From: CAZPBC01 sp964584775
Lineage (GTDB): Bacteria > Chlamydiota > Chlamydiia > Chlamydiales > SLFE01
DNA length: 10,028 nt
NCBI GenBank assembly: GCA_964584775.1
Contig: CAZPBC010000060.1
Location: 1 to 10,028 of the forward strand
Direction of reading: 5' to 3'
The stretch's first letter is position 1. The number at the start of each line of letters is the position of its first letter. A program made the position numbers and the translations under genes. Under the pieces are notes generated by a model. That model did no database searches. It saw nothing but the letters and a program-made list of their open reading frames with translations, and had not been told where the DNA came from. Of the stretch, positions 1 to 7,239 are shown piece after piece.

Positions 1-1
1 A

Positions 2-18
2 CAAACTCAAAGAGTTTG
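2..18. repeat. Perfect 7-bp inverted repeat at left edge
   Basis: The sequence CAAACTC (2-8), a three-base AAA loop and GAGTTTG (12-18) form a perfect short hairpin. On the plus strand it is followed by G-rich sequence, not a T tract, so it is not a classical intrinsic terminator in that direction. On the minus strand what follows lies outside the window, so a terminator for a leftward transcript cannot be tested. Seen directly; function unknown. Confidence 0.4.
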
Positions 19-30
19 GGGTGGTTTAGC

Positions 31-114
31 CTCTAATTTTGATTAGATCAAAAATTAAAACAATCTTTATTATAAATTAATATTTTTACTTGATAATTTT
101 AGGTATATTAACAG
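31..114 (+). promoter_or_regulatory. AT-rich leader and probable promoter of the 127-651 gene
   Basis: This stretch is far richer in A and T than the rest of the window, as expected upstream of a gene. It contains a small dyad, TTTTGAT (37-43) and ATCAAAA (47-53) around a three-base loop. TATAAA (71-76) and GATAAT (92-97) both resemble a -10 box, but neither has a convincing -35 box at normal spacing. I therefore call a promoter region and not a defined promoter. Confidence 0.35.
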
Positions 115-126
115 GTGGAGATAGAA

Positions 127-651
127 ATGAATAATCTAACAAATCCTCTTAAAGCCGCTTTTATGCCTTGGACAACGATCGAAAACCATCTGATCCATCG
201 CGACATGGTTAAAAGAGGGTTTAGACAAGAAAACCTCGCTCAAAAGGCAGGACACTTTTTGGGAAAGCGCTTCATTGCGCTTCCCATGGCAGTTTCCTAT
301 GCGTTAGGCGCATTGACTTGTTCCGCAGGAGCGATCGGAAAGTCTGCAGTGTGCGGCCTCCGCCTTCTCACAACCCCAAGCGAAGAGCGAACAACGAAGA
401 GTGACCTCGCCAAATCGGCAGACTTTGCTAAAAGAGCTACCCTTTTAGCCTCAGCGGCTCACTTCGCACTCATCGCACCCGCCACCTCTCATCGTCTTCT
501 AAGACACTTAGGTGTGGTAAGGACTCCCACCTTAGACGCGTATGAAAACCCACCACCAAATTTAATCCGTTGGATTGAAAAGCGTCAGGAAAGCGGGAAA
601 CCCATCAGTGAAGTCGATCTCGCCATCATCCGTAGAGAAAGAATCGAGTAA
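127..651 (+). CDS. Hypothetical protein with two hydrophobic stretches
   Basis: I do not recognise this protein. From the ATG at 127 it has 174 residues. That start is preferred over an in-frame GTG at 115 because a purine-rich GGTGGAG ends six bases before the ATG, and the GTG lies inside that ribosome-binding site. Two moderately hydrophobic, Ala/Leu-rich segments cover roughly residues 49-69 and 101-121. Between them is a hydrophilic, Ser/Thr/Lys-rich linker, and the C-terminal 45 residues are charged. There is no signal peptide. The two-segment pattern could be a helical hairpin in a membrane or simply buried helices; the segments are short and interrupted by small polar residues, so membrane insertion is only a possibility. 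The gene stands alone behind an AT-rich leader. It converges on the minus-strand operon with only 8 bases between stop codons. Confidence 0.7.
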   Translation: MNNLTNPLKAAFMPWTTIENHLIHRDMVKRGFRQENLAQKAGHFLGKRFIALPMAVSYALGALTCSAGAIGKSAVCGLRLLTTPSEERTTKSDLAKSADFAKRATLLASAAHFALIAPATSHRLLRHLGVVRTPTLDAYENPPPNLIRWIEKRQESGKPISEVDLAIIRRERIE

Positions 652-659
652 GCTGAAAC

Positions 660-2396
660 TCACTCCCCTTGCAGGAGAAGGAGATTGGCTTCTACAGCTC
701 GCTCAAGGAAGAGGAGCTTTTCACCACGGACCTCTAAAAAGCGTAGGTCGCGCTCGATAGGGTCCTCAAGGAGTTTGAGCTCTTCGAGGGTACGCGACTG
801 TTTCATCGTATAGATAATATTGAATGTATCGAGGATCGCTGAGTAGATCGGCTCTTCAGAGAGGTCCGACTCGGCAAGGACAAAAGCACCGCTCTGCAGT
901 TGCGGAGGAGGATCCCCTGCTTTCACCCGCTCGATGATGTGCTCATTCTCTTTTTGCATCTCTTGAAGGCTGGCTTTTGCACGGGTTAGGCTTTCGTGGA
1001 GGCATTCAAAAAGATCACCTACCTTCTCATCTGTGAGATCTTCAAAAGCAGCCTTATTGAGAAGGGATGCAATCTTAGGATCGATCGCATGCTCCTCTTT
1101 GAGAATCTCCTCTGCCACTTGTTGAAGAGGCAGGTTCTCCACTCCTTCAAAGCCGAGACCCCCTTCCGTTGCGTTCAAAAGACGCACTTCTGGATGCTCG
1201 TCAGCAAATTGACTTGTCCACTCCGACTCAGCAATCCACTTCCATTGGGTATGGAGCGGCTTTCCAAAAATATCCTGACGCAGAATGGCACTCGTTTCAA
1301 AGCGGCCCGTCTCCGTGATCTCTTTTTCCGAAACTGTGGGATCCTCAACCACCCCTTCTGCATACGCTTTCAGATCGGTAAAACCGAGATCCATCCCGAC
1401 GAAGATGATCGGATTACAGCCCAGGTGGTAAGCAAGGCTGGTGGAGAGGTTGACGACGTTGTGTCCCTCTTCCACCTCATTCGGAGCGATTCCCAACTCT
1501 TCCTCCACATACTCAGCTATATCATAGCCCCCTGCACCTCCAACCAAAAGAGTCGGTCCCTCCAAACTCTCAAAAGCTTGAGCGTGCATGCGCATCCGGT
1601 AGAAGAAAGGAATCGAACGCGCCGTGTGGCCCATCATCCGGTAGTACTGCGTCGGGTTCGGGTCGACACCCACTCCAAAATGGGGAGTCACTCCCCCGTT
1701 ACAAAGGGCGTTCAGAGCAGAGCCGCCGCCGAAGAAAAGGGCCTTCGACTTCAGGTCGCCTAGTAAAGAGAGATTCTGCTGTAGTGAGGGACCCGCACCG
1801 CAGATGATCGCTGGAACCCCTTGAAACTGTCCAAAAAATTGTGAGGCATCCAGAGACTTGGGGAGCAACTTGAGATTCTTGTAGTAGTTTCGGTAGAAGA
1901 CGATTCCAAACTTCATGTACTCATCTAGAATCTCATTCTTCTGAGCAGACTCAAACGTCATGAGGGACTGGAGCTCTTCAAAAACTTGAGGATCTTGTTT
2001 AGAGGGGTGACAAAGCACTGTCATCTGTTTCCCGACAAAACTCCAAGCTAGGTAAGCAAAAAGGGGATCCTCTGGACTGAGTTCTTCAAAGGGATAGAGC
2101 GACACTTGAGGATGTTGTAACAATTTCTCTGCTACCGGCTGCTCGAGAAAGGAACGGATATGATGGAGATTCTCATCAAGGTAGACGAGTTGTCGGTCAG
2201 GATTTTCTGAGAGCCAGGGAAGGAGCTTCTCTGCGACATGGCCATGGTCGACACCGTAGAGATAAAGAATTTCGCAGTTTTTGAAGCCTGTAGGATCCGG
2301 AGTCCAGTCAAGATGTGAAGGCGCCTCCGCTTCTACCTCTTGCAGTTTGATCGCTGCTTTTGGAGAGACTTTCGCAAATAAATCAAGTCCGATCAC
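660..2396 (-). CDS. Maf/DUF115 family glycosyltransferase-like protein, canonical-core paralogue
   Basis: This 578-residue protein belongs to the Maf flagellin-glycosyltransferase-associated family (MAF_flag10, DUF115), annotated variously as motility-associated factor or MptE-like. Residues 42-98 match the N-terminal domain of the 4514-6733 paralogue. The core motifs are VPAIICGAGPSL (194-205), GVGVDP (241-246), LGCNPIIFVGMDLGFT (325-340) and NATEGG (408-413). The last two are typical of canonical Maf proteins and are degenerate in the two upstream paralogues. The rest is a charged helical tail, and there is no MORN-like end. In known Maf proteins the core has a sialyltransferase-like fold and is linked to transfer of nonulosonic acid sugars; the substrate here is unknown. 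The start is GTG at 2396, with GGAG seven bases upstream inside the preceding gene. The 14-base overlap with that gene suggests coupled translation. It is the last gene of the operon. Confidence 0.85.
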   Translation of the reverse strand: MIGLDLFAKVSPKAAIKLQEVEAEAPSHLDWTPDPTGFKNCEILYLYGVDHGHVAEKLLPWLSENPDRQLVYLDENLHHIRSFLEQPVAEKLLQHPQVSLYPFEELSPEDPLFAYLAWSFVGKQMTVLCHPSKQDPQVFEELQSLMTFESAQKNEILDEYMKFGIVFYRNYYKNLKLLPKSLDASQFFGQFQGVPAIICGAGPSLQQNLSLLGDLKSKALFFGGGSALNALCNGGVTPHFGVGVDPNPTQYYRMMGHTARSIPFFYRMRMHAQAFESLEGPTLLVGGAGGYDIAEYVEEELGIAPNEVEEGHNVVNLSTSLAYHLGCNPIIFVGMDLGFTDLKAYAEGVVEDPTVSEKEITETGRFETSAILRQDIFGKPLHTQWKWIAESEWTSQFADEHPEVRLLNATEGGLGFEGVENLPLQQVAEEILKEEHAIDPKIASLLNKAAFEDLTDEKVGDLFECLHESLTRAKASLQEMQKENEHIIERVKAGDPPPQLQSGAFVLAESDLSEEPIYSAILDTFNIIYTMKQSRTLEELKLLEDPIERDLRFLEVRGEKLLFLERAVEANLLLLQGE

Positions 2397-4521
2397 TTTT
2401 CCACTCCAATTTAAAGAGACGCTGGCCGTTCTCTAAAAAGAACTGCTCCACTCCATCTTGAGCACCCTGTTTGTAATACAACTCTCTCATCAACTTTCCA
2501 TTTGGGTAATAGAGCTCTACCTTACCATCGAGCTTCCCTTCCTGAAAATGCATTTTTGCTAGAAGACGGTGTCCCTTTGAAAAGAGAAGAAGGGGGCCCT
2601 CGAGTTGACCCGCTTTGTAGTGGCTGACTTTTGCAAAGCTTCCGGTACCGAAGTAGTCGACTTGAATTCCCTCTTTCACATTTCCCTCATAGTGCACAAA
2701 AGAAAGGCACTCCCCGTTCTTTCCATACACTAGCTCTTTTTGAAGGCCTTCCGATGCTTCTTTGGCCTTTTGTACCCACTCGTTGTAGAGCTCGATATCG
2801 ATCTCTTCTTCCTTCTGATTCGCGAGAACCTCTGCAAGTTTTTTTAGACCCTCTAAGTGGCACACCCCGCACTCTCGAATGAAGTTGAGAAACGCCCTCT
2901 TCTCCTCTAAAGGTTGCATTCCCCAGAAGTCTCGACGCGCTTTAAGAAATAGTTGGAAAGTGATGTAGGCATCCGAAAGCAGCTGTTTAAAGAAGAACTC
3001 TTCTTGGATCTTCAAAGAGAGCCGTTCAAATTCCACCTCTAAGAAATCGCAGCGCTTCTCTGGAGCGACTGAACACTCTTCAAGGATCTGACCTCCTTGT
3101 TTCGTGAGGAGAAGGACTTTTTCAAGGCTCACCACCACCTGATCGAGCTTTTCTTCAAAAAGACGCCTGGAGGGACAGCTCGGCGGAAGCTGAACGACCT
3201 CAGCTAGGACTCTTCCTCTCAAGTTTTTTTCAACCAGTGCATCGTCTAATTCATCCAGCGTTGCTTTTTCTGTACCAGGAATATCAGGAGCCTCATTGCT
3301 TACGATTTTGATTTTCGATCGGCTCGTCTCAGCCATCGTCGAGATCCAGCGCATCTCTTCTAAAAACTGTGGAGTGGTCCATCTCCCTCCTCCATCCAAA
3401 GGAATTTCACGTGAGGAGACCTCTTTACAGCGTGGATCTTTTGAAAAGTAGGGGTGGTGCAAATTTTTAAACGGATAGGGCTTCTCTTTTTCGTAGGAAA
3501 AGTCGGTTCCGACAAGATAAATCGGCCCGCAGCCCATATGGAGCGCCAGCTGCAAAGCAAAGGTCGTGACACTGTTTCCTTTCCAAGGAAGGGGTCGACT
3601 CTCGTCAGAGAGCAACGTCCCAAACCCTTTATCCTCCGTTTTCATATGGACGAGCAGCTGGGGGGCAAGGTGAGGGACCCTTTGGTCAATGCGCGTGTTG
3701 ATCACATAGGGCACTTCGTACATCTGCTGGGCTGCAGCCGTGGCATAATGACGAAAGTAGGGATCGCAACCGACCGCCAGATGAGGGCGAACCCCCAGCT
3801 CACCCAAGACATTCAACCCTGTTCCCACGCCGATCACGAGAGCTCGATCCTCGAGTTTTTTGAGTTGTTCTTTCGACTCTAAAACAGAGGCCCCTGCTCC
3901 CACAATCACAGCGGGCGTTCCTGAAAACCGCTCTTTCAACTCATCCCCATCGAGAGCGCGAAGGAGGTTAGAAAGATTCATGTAGCAGTTGTGGATGCGT
4001 GGCCCTGGCTCAAAATTCTCAGCCTCTTTTCGAAAGAGTCCCTCTGCAGTCTGCAAGTCTTTCATCAATGTCAATAAGCGTGGATCGTTTTCAAAGGAAG
4101 GCAGATAGCGAAACTGCCACGGCGCCACTCCAAGACCAACAAGGAGATAATAGAGAAAGGAGACATCGCTCTCGCCGTAAGAAAGGAAGAGAACTTGATC
4201 GTGATCCAACCCTTCTTGCTCAATGACCTGCTGGATCGCTCCCTCTTCAGGTTCTAAAATCACCAAACGCTTCGAGGGATGCTCTTCCAGCCACTCTTTA
4301 CCCTGAAGAATCACCTCACCTAATCCACTTCCAAAGAGAATCAAAATCGGTTCAGGACCAACTCCCTCCCAAAGCGCCTTGGCTTCATTGCGCGCGCCCA
4401 TCTCGGAGTGGTAGAGTTCACCCTTCAGACTTCTCAAGTTCTGACCAGTGTCATCGACACTCCACCCAGCCACCTGGTTCCACCTCTCTTGCTGATCTCT
4501 TTTTACCACGCGTTTATGCAT
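2383..4521 (-). CDS. Maf/DUF115 family glycosyltransferase-like protein with C-terminal MORN-like repeats
   Basis: From the ATG at 4521 the protein has 712 residues. An in-frame ATG at 4590 would add 23 residues but would lie 77 bases inside the upstream gene. The 4521 start has a GGAAGAG site seven bases before it and overlaps the upstream stop by only 8 bases. The N-terminal domain (about residues 55-110) contains LILFGSGLGEVI, the counterpart of LALFGIGLGHFY in the next paralogue. The core has TPAVIVGAGAS (203-213), GCDP (251-254) and GNSVTTF (315-321), followed by LVGTDFSY. The glycine-rich motif reads GAGAS where its sisters have GAGPS, and the NATEGG motif is missing. Residues about 638-708 form MORN-2-like repeats with EGKLDG and YYPNGKL. 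The family suggests a glycosyltransferase-like role, but the changed motifs leave activity uncertain. It is the third gene of the operon, flanked by paralogues on both sides. Confidence 0.83.
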   Translation of the reverse strand: MHKRVVKRDQQERWNQVAGWSVDDTGQNLRSLKGELYHSEMGARNEAKALWEGVGPEPILILFGSGLGEVILQGKEWLEEHPSKRLVILEPEEGAIQQVIEQEGLDHDQVLFLSYGESDVSFLYYLLVGLGVAPWQFRYLPSFENDPRLLTLMKDLQTAEGLFRKEAENFEPGPRIHNCYMNLSNLLRALDGDELKERFSGTPAVIVGAGASVLESKEQLKKLEDRALVIGVGTGLNVLGELGVRPHLAVGCDPYFRHYATAAAQQMYEVPYVINTRIDQRVPHLAPQLLVHMKTEDKGFGTLLSDESRPLPWKGNSVTTFALQLALHMGCGPIYLVGTDFSYEKEKPYPFKNLHHPYFSKDPRCKEVSSREIPLDGGGRWTTPQFLEEMRWISTMAETSRSKIKIVSNEAPDIPGTEKATLDELDDALVEKNLRGRVLAEVVQLPPSCPSRRLFEEKLDQVVVSLEKVLLLTKQGGQILEECSVAPEKRCDFLEVEFERLSLKIQEEFFFKQLLSDAYITFQLFLKARRDFWGMQPLEEKRAFLNFIRECGVCHLEGLKKLAEVLANQKEEEIDIELYNEWVQKAKEASEGLQKELVYGKNGECLSFVHYEGNVKEGIQVDYFGTGSFAKVSHYKAGQLEGPLLLFSKGHRLLAKMHFQEGKLDGKVELYYPNGKLMRELYYKQGAQDGVEQFFLENGQRLFKLEWKSDRT

Positions 4522-6733
4522 CGTAGAACTCTTCCCACTCTTCTTTTTGGCCTTGATGGAACAGGCCTCGACACCCCTTCTTCCCATCAAAACGGTTGTA
4601 CCAAGCGGCTCCTTCGAGCTTCCCCTCTACCAGGTGGGCAAAGAAGTTTTGATTTCCCTCTGCGTCCCACCAGCTTTCCTGGCCCACATGCTTTCCTTCT
4701 GAGAAAGAGAGCGTGCGAAGAGGGGATCCATCAGGATAGAATTGATGGAGGTCTCCATCGAGTGCGCCCTCCACCTCACTGAAGCGTGTCCTGAGCTGCC
4801 CTCCCTCATAGAAATAGGAGTGCGTGGTTCCTTGCTGAGTCTCTTCGGTGCGGTGATAGACTGCATGAGAGGGGTAAGACTCCTGCCCATTCGGCGCTGT
4901 CACAAATAGGGGCTGCAGGTTCTTTTCCTTGATTGCACAGTCTTCGATCACACGAAGGTGAGCTTTCGCGAGCTTCTTTACCCAATAAAGGATCTCTTTT
5001 CTTTCTTCTTTAACCTCTCTCTCTTTGCCATGAAGAAGAGTTCGAAACCGGATCCTCTTTTTCAAAAAATAGACGGTGTCTGAAAAAAGGTGCAGGAAAG
5101 AAGGCTCCCTTTCCAACTTTTCCGAGATCCGACCATATTCCGTCTCCGATAGAAGGCTCTCCTCTCCAATCAAACTCTCAAGCTGATTCACTCGATCGAT
5201 CACTCTCTCTAAAGAATCTCTCATCTCTTGGACTGCACGGAGTGTCTCTTCTTTGGTGATCTTATTGCACTCCTCTTCCTGCACTCTTGAGCGAAGGTAA
5301 AGATCGAGTTTTTCCTCTCTTGGCTCAAACTTTTCGACAAAATCGATCAAGTCCATCTGCTTTAACTGAGCCAGCCGAGCCGTTTTTTCTCTTGCGTGAT
5401 AGAGACGAAAATCGGGATTTCTCTTCAGAAAAGATTGAATGACTTCCATTTCGTTTAAAAAAGCCGACGTCACGGTAAAGGGGCTTTCGACATCCGTCCT
5501 TTGGGCCATCTCAATCTTTAAGTGAGGTGGCGCTCTCGCCCCCTTCATTTCTTCAATCAGGGGATGCATCAACTGCTTCACGGGATACCTCTTCATCTCT
5601 TCATCATAGGAAAAATCCGCTCCGACGATTAAAGCTTCAGAACAACCCAAAAACTTGGCGAGGTATGTTGAAAAAGTCGTGACCGAGTTACCCGTCTCAA
5701 CCGCTCTCCCCTCTTCGATGTTGATCCCCGTTAAACCCAGCAGCTCATTGATCCAACACTCTTCCCGACTCAGCTGTAGAGGAATGTGGAGCTTTGTTCC
5801 AGGAATCAGTGCTGTTGCATCCGGATAGACGCGACTGGTAACGCAGTAGAATCCCTCAAAGCTTGTCTGGTAAGCCACTTTTCCAAAATGGTTCAGCGTG
5901 GGATCTGCTGCAATACAAAGATGGGGTTGGATAGAGTGCTGATTTAAAATATTGATCGCTGTGCTTCCAGCTACGATGAGCGCCCGATCTTGAACTGCTT
6001 TCAGCTGATCGATCGATTCAAGTAGAGAGGGACCGGCTCCACAGATAATCACTGGAATCCCCGCCATGGAATCCTTCAACTTCCTTAAAGAGTAGCACTC
6101 ATTCATCCTGAGAAGATTTTCAACATTGTTGGTGAAATTATATGCATGAAATAACTCCAATCGAAGGAGAAGGGTTTCCCATCCCATTTTCAGAGTCGAT
6201 TGAAACTTATAGCACTTGTCTGGGGAAGAACGGAGCTTCTCCGGATAGACAACGAGATCGAGATGCGGCACTTTTTGTAGATCTTCGGACGACGCTAAAA
6301 GATGCAGAAAGATCTTTTCTTGTTCTATCGTCACAAAAGAGATTTGATCGACAAAGACCTGAGGATCTTGCAACATTTCTCCAGCAACGTCCGTGTGTAG
6401 AAAATGATAGATCACTTCTAGGTCATCTTCATACACAAAGAGGTGTCTTTCTTCCTTCTCTTTTAACCACTCCTTTGAGGCGCTGTAAAAATGGCCCAAA
6501 CCGATTCCAAAAAGAGCGAGGAAAGGAAAGGAGTCTTCTCCCCTGTTTTCAAAAAGAGACTCTGCTTCAAAAAGTGGATCGTCTGGATCATGAAAAGAGC
6601 GTCCAGACTCAATATGAACGAGGCGGCCCGCTTCACGTTTCCAGGCTCTAGGTTTGAGATGGGAAATTTTTTGGAATAGAGGGGGATTTTTCTTCTGAAG
6701 GAGCTTTAGATTTTTCTGAAAGGTCTGATCCAC
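4514..6733 (-). CDS. Maf/DUF115 family glycosyltransferase-like protein with C-terminal MORN-like repeats
   Basis: From the GTG at 6733 the protein has 739 residues. A GTG at 6748 would add five residues but has its purine-rich site directly abutting it. The 6733 start shares one base with the upstream stop (TAGTG) and follows GGTGGA about ten bases upstream, which suits coupled reinitiation; I prefer it moderately. In 739-residue numbering the N-terminal domain has LALFGIGLGHFY (72-83). The core has IPVIICGAGPSL (226-237), ADP (276-278), GNSVTTF (348-354) and LIVGADFSY (368-376). Residues about 470-605 are a charged, probably helical region. The end, about 640-739, holds three or four MORN-2-like units such as YPDGSPLRTLSFSEGKHVG. 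The NATEGG motif of canonical Maf proteins is not present. The family points to sugar transfer or nucleotide-sugar binding; the target is unknown. It is the first of three tandem paralogues. Confidence 0.84.
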   Translation of the reverse strand: MDQTFQKNLKLLQKKNPPLFQKISHLKPRAWKREAGRLVHIESGRSFHDPDDPLFEAESLFENRGEDSFPFLALFGIGLGHFYSASKEWLKEKEERHLFVYEDDLEVIYHFLHTDVAGEMLQDPQVFVDQISFVTIEQEKIFLHLLASSEDLQKVPHLDLVVYPEKLRSSPDKCYKFQSTLKMGWETLLLRLELFHAYNFTNNVENLLRMNECYSLRKLKDSMAGIPVIICGAGPSLLESIDQLKAVQDRALIVAGSTAINILNQHSIQPHLCIAADPTLNHFGKVAYQTSFEGFYCVTSRVYPDATALIPGTKLHIPLQLSREECWINELLGLTGINIEEGRAVETGNSVTTFSTYLAKFLGCSEALIVGADFSYDEEMKRYPVKQLMHPLIEEMKGARAPPHLKIEMAQRTDVESPFTVTSAFLNEMEVIQSFLKRNPDFRLYHAREKTARLAQLKQMDLIDFVEKFEPREEKLDLYLRSRVQEEECNKITKEETLRAVQEMRDSLERVIDRVNQLESLIGEESLLSETEYGRISEKLEREPSFLHLFSDTVYFLKKRIRFRTLLHGKEREVKEERKEILYWVKKLAKAHLRVIEDCAIKEKNLQPLFVTAPNGQESYPSHAVYHRTEETQQGTTHSYFYEGGQLRTRFSEVEGALDGDLHQFYPDGSPLRTLSFSEGKHVGQESWWDAEGNQNFFAHLVEGKLEGAAWYNRFDGKKGCRGLFHQGQKEEWEEFYDA

Positions 6734-7167
6734 TAGAGTCGCTTCCACCCTTTGCGAAATCCGATACCTAAACTTTGATTGACACGCTTCTTTTTCCGTT
6801 TGTAAGTGCGCCCTGTCTTCGACTGCTGCTGTCTTGTCTTCATCACCGCCCGTTCGATGGCGCGGTGGATCGCATGGACCTCACGTCCCATCTTTGTCAG
6901 CCGATCAAAGACGTGACGGTCCTTTTCTCCCATTTTGTCGCGGTTGCGCATCATTTTCACGACTTCTTCGTCGGTCAGACCCTCCCGCTCCAGCGCAATG
7001 AAGTAAGCCTGGCTAGCAGCGATCACCTGCAACTCTAAGTTGGCCATCGCGATCAACTCTTCATCCGTCGGCTCCCCTTCAATCTTCTTATCCTTGTTGT
7101 CCTCAAGGAATTTCAAGATAGCGGCAATCTCATCGAGCATCGGCTCTATCGGATGTTTTTCTTTCAT
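6733..7167 (-). CDS. Small charged helical protein, first gene of the Maf-like operon
   Basis: I do not recognise this 144-residue protein. The ATG at 7167 has AGAAGG four bases upstream. It has no cysteine, no signal peptide and no membrane segment. Charge is strongly split: residues 11-45 are acidic (for example EGEPTDEEL), while residues 108-144 are very basic, with KRKKKR at 123-128 and a tail ending in GWKRL. The middle (about 40-105) looks like amphipathic helices and has two similar acidic turns, PTDEEL (33-38) and LTDEEV (64-69). The basic tail could bind nucleic acid, phosphate-rich surfaces or an acidic partner. It is the promoter-proximal gene of the operon and overlaps the first Maf-like gene by one base, so equal or higher expression and a shared role are plausible. 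A chaperone-like or adaptor role is a guess, not shown. Confidence 0.75.
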   Translation of the reverse strand: MKEKHPIEPMLDEIAAILKFLEDNKDKKIEGEPTDEELIAMANLELQVIAASQAYFIALEREGLTDEEVVKMMRNRDKMGEKDRHVFDRLTKMGREVHAIHRAIERAVMKTRQQQSKTGRTYKRKKKRVNQSLGIGFRKGWKRL

Positions 7168-7198
7168 AAAACCTTCTTGCTTTAGGACCCTCTCTACC

Positions 7199-7230
7199 CT
7201 TATTCTAACATGATAAGAATAATTTAACGA
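7199..7230 (-). promoter_or_regulatory. Candidate promoter of the 7167-660 operon
   Basis: Read on the minus strand, TAGAAT (7207-7202) matches the -10 consensus at five of six bases. TCGTTA (7230-7225) is a weak -35 match at a 17-base spacing. Transcription would start near 7195, leaving a leader of about 28 bases that contains the AGAAGG ribosome-binding site. The palindrome at 7200-7222 covers the -10 box and most of the spacer. I found no comparably clear promoter for the plus-strand gene at 7240 in the same 72-base gap. Confidence 0.3.
7200..7222. repeat. Palindrome in the divergent intergenic region, possible operator
   Basis: TTATTCT (7200-7206) and AGAATAA (7216-7222) are perfect 7-base inverted arms around a 9-base centre. 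The site sits in the only gap between two divergent transcription units and overlaps the candidate minus-strand -10 box. A dyad of this size and place suits a dimeric regulator, but AT-rich inverted repeats also arise by chance. No regulator gene is visible in the window. Confidence 0.35.
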
Positions 7231-7239
7231 TTTTGTGGC

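Noticed and set aside
640..700. Shared terminator between the convergent genes ending at 651 and 660
   Set aside because: I found no GC-rich stem followed by a T tract in the 8-base gap or just beyond it on either strand.
996..1763. Long open frame (255 codons) antisense to the 660-2396 gene
   Set aside because: It lies wholly opposite a gene with clear family motifs. Its translation is low-complexity in character with no recognisable motif, and it has no ribosome-binding site or gap of its own.
3454..3882. Plus-strand open frame opposite the middle Maf-like gene
   Set aside because: It covers the antisense of conserved core motifs and has no recognisable domain. Such frames are expected opposite long genes.
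4522..4590. Extended N-terminus of the middle Maf-like protein from ATG 4590
   Set aside because: It would overlap the upstream gene by 77 bases, the extra residues are unlike family N-termini, and the ATG at 4521 has a good ribosome-binding site and coupling overlap.
6142..6651. Plus-strand open frame (169 codons) opposite the N-terminal domain of the 4514-6733 gene
   Set aside because: The minus-strand frame shows aligned homology with its paralogue across this region, and the plus frame has no motif.
660..6733. Assigning the paralogues as 6-hydroxymethylpterin pyrophosphokinases (MptE-like)
   Set aside because: This label comes from a distant archaeal branch of the same superfamily. The two-domain layout and the motifs fit the bacterial Maf branch better.
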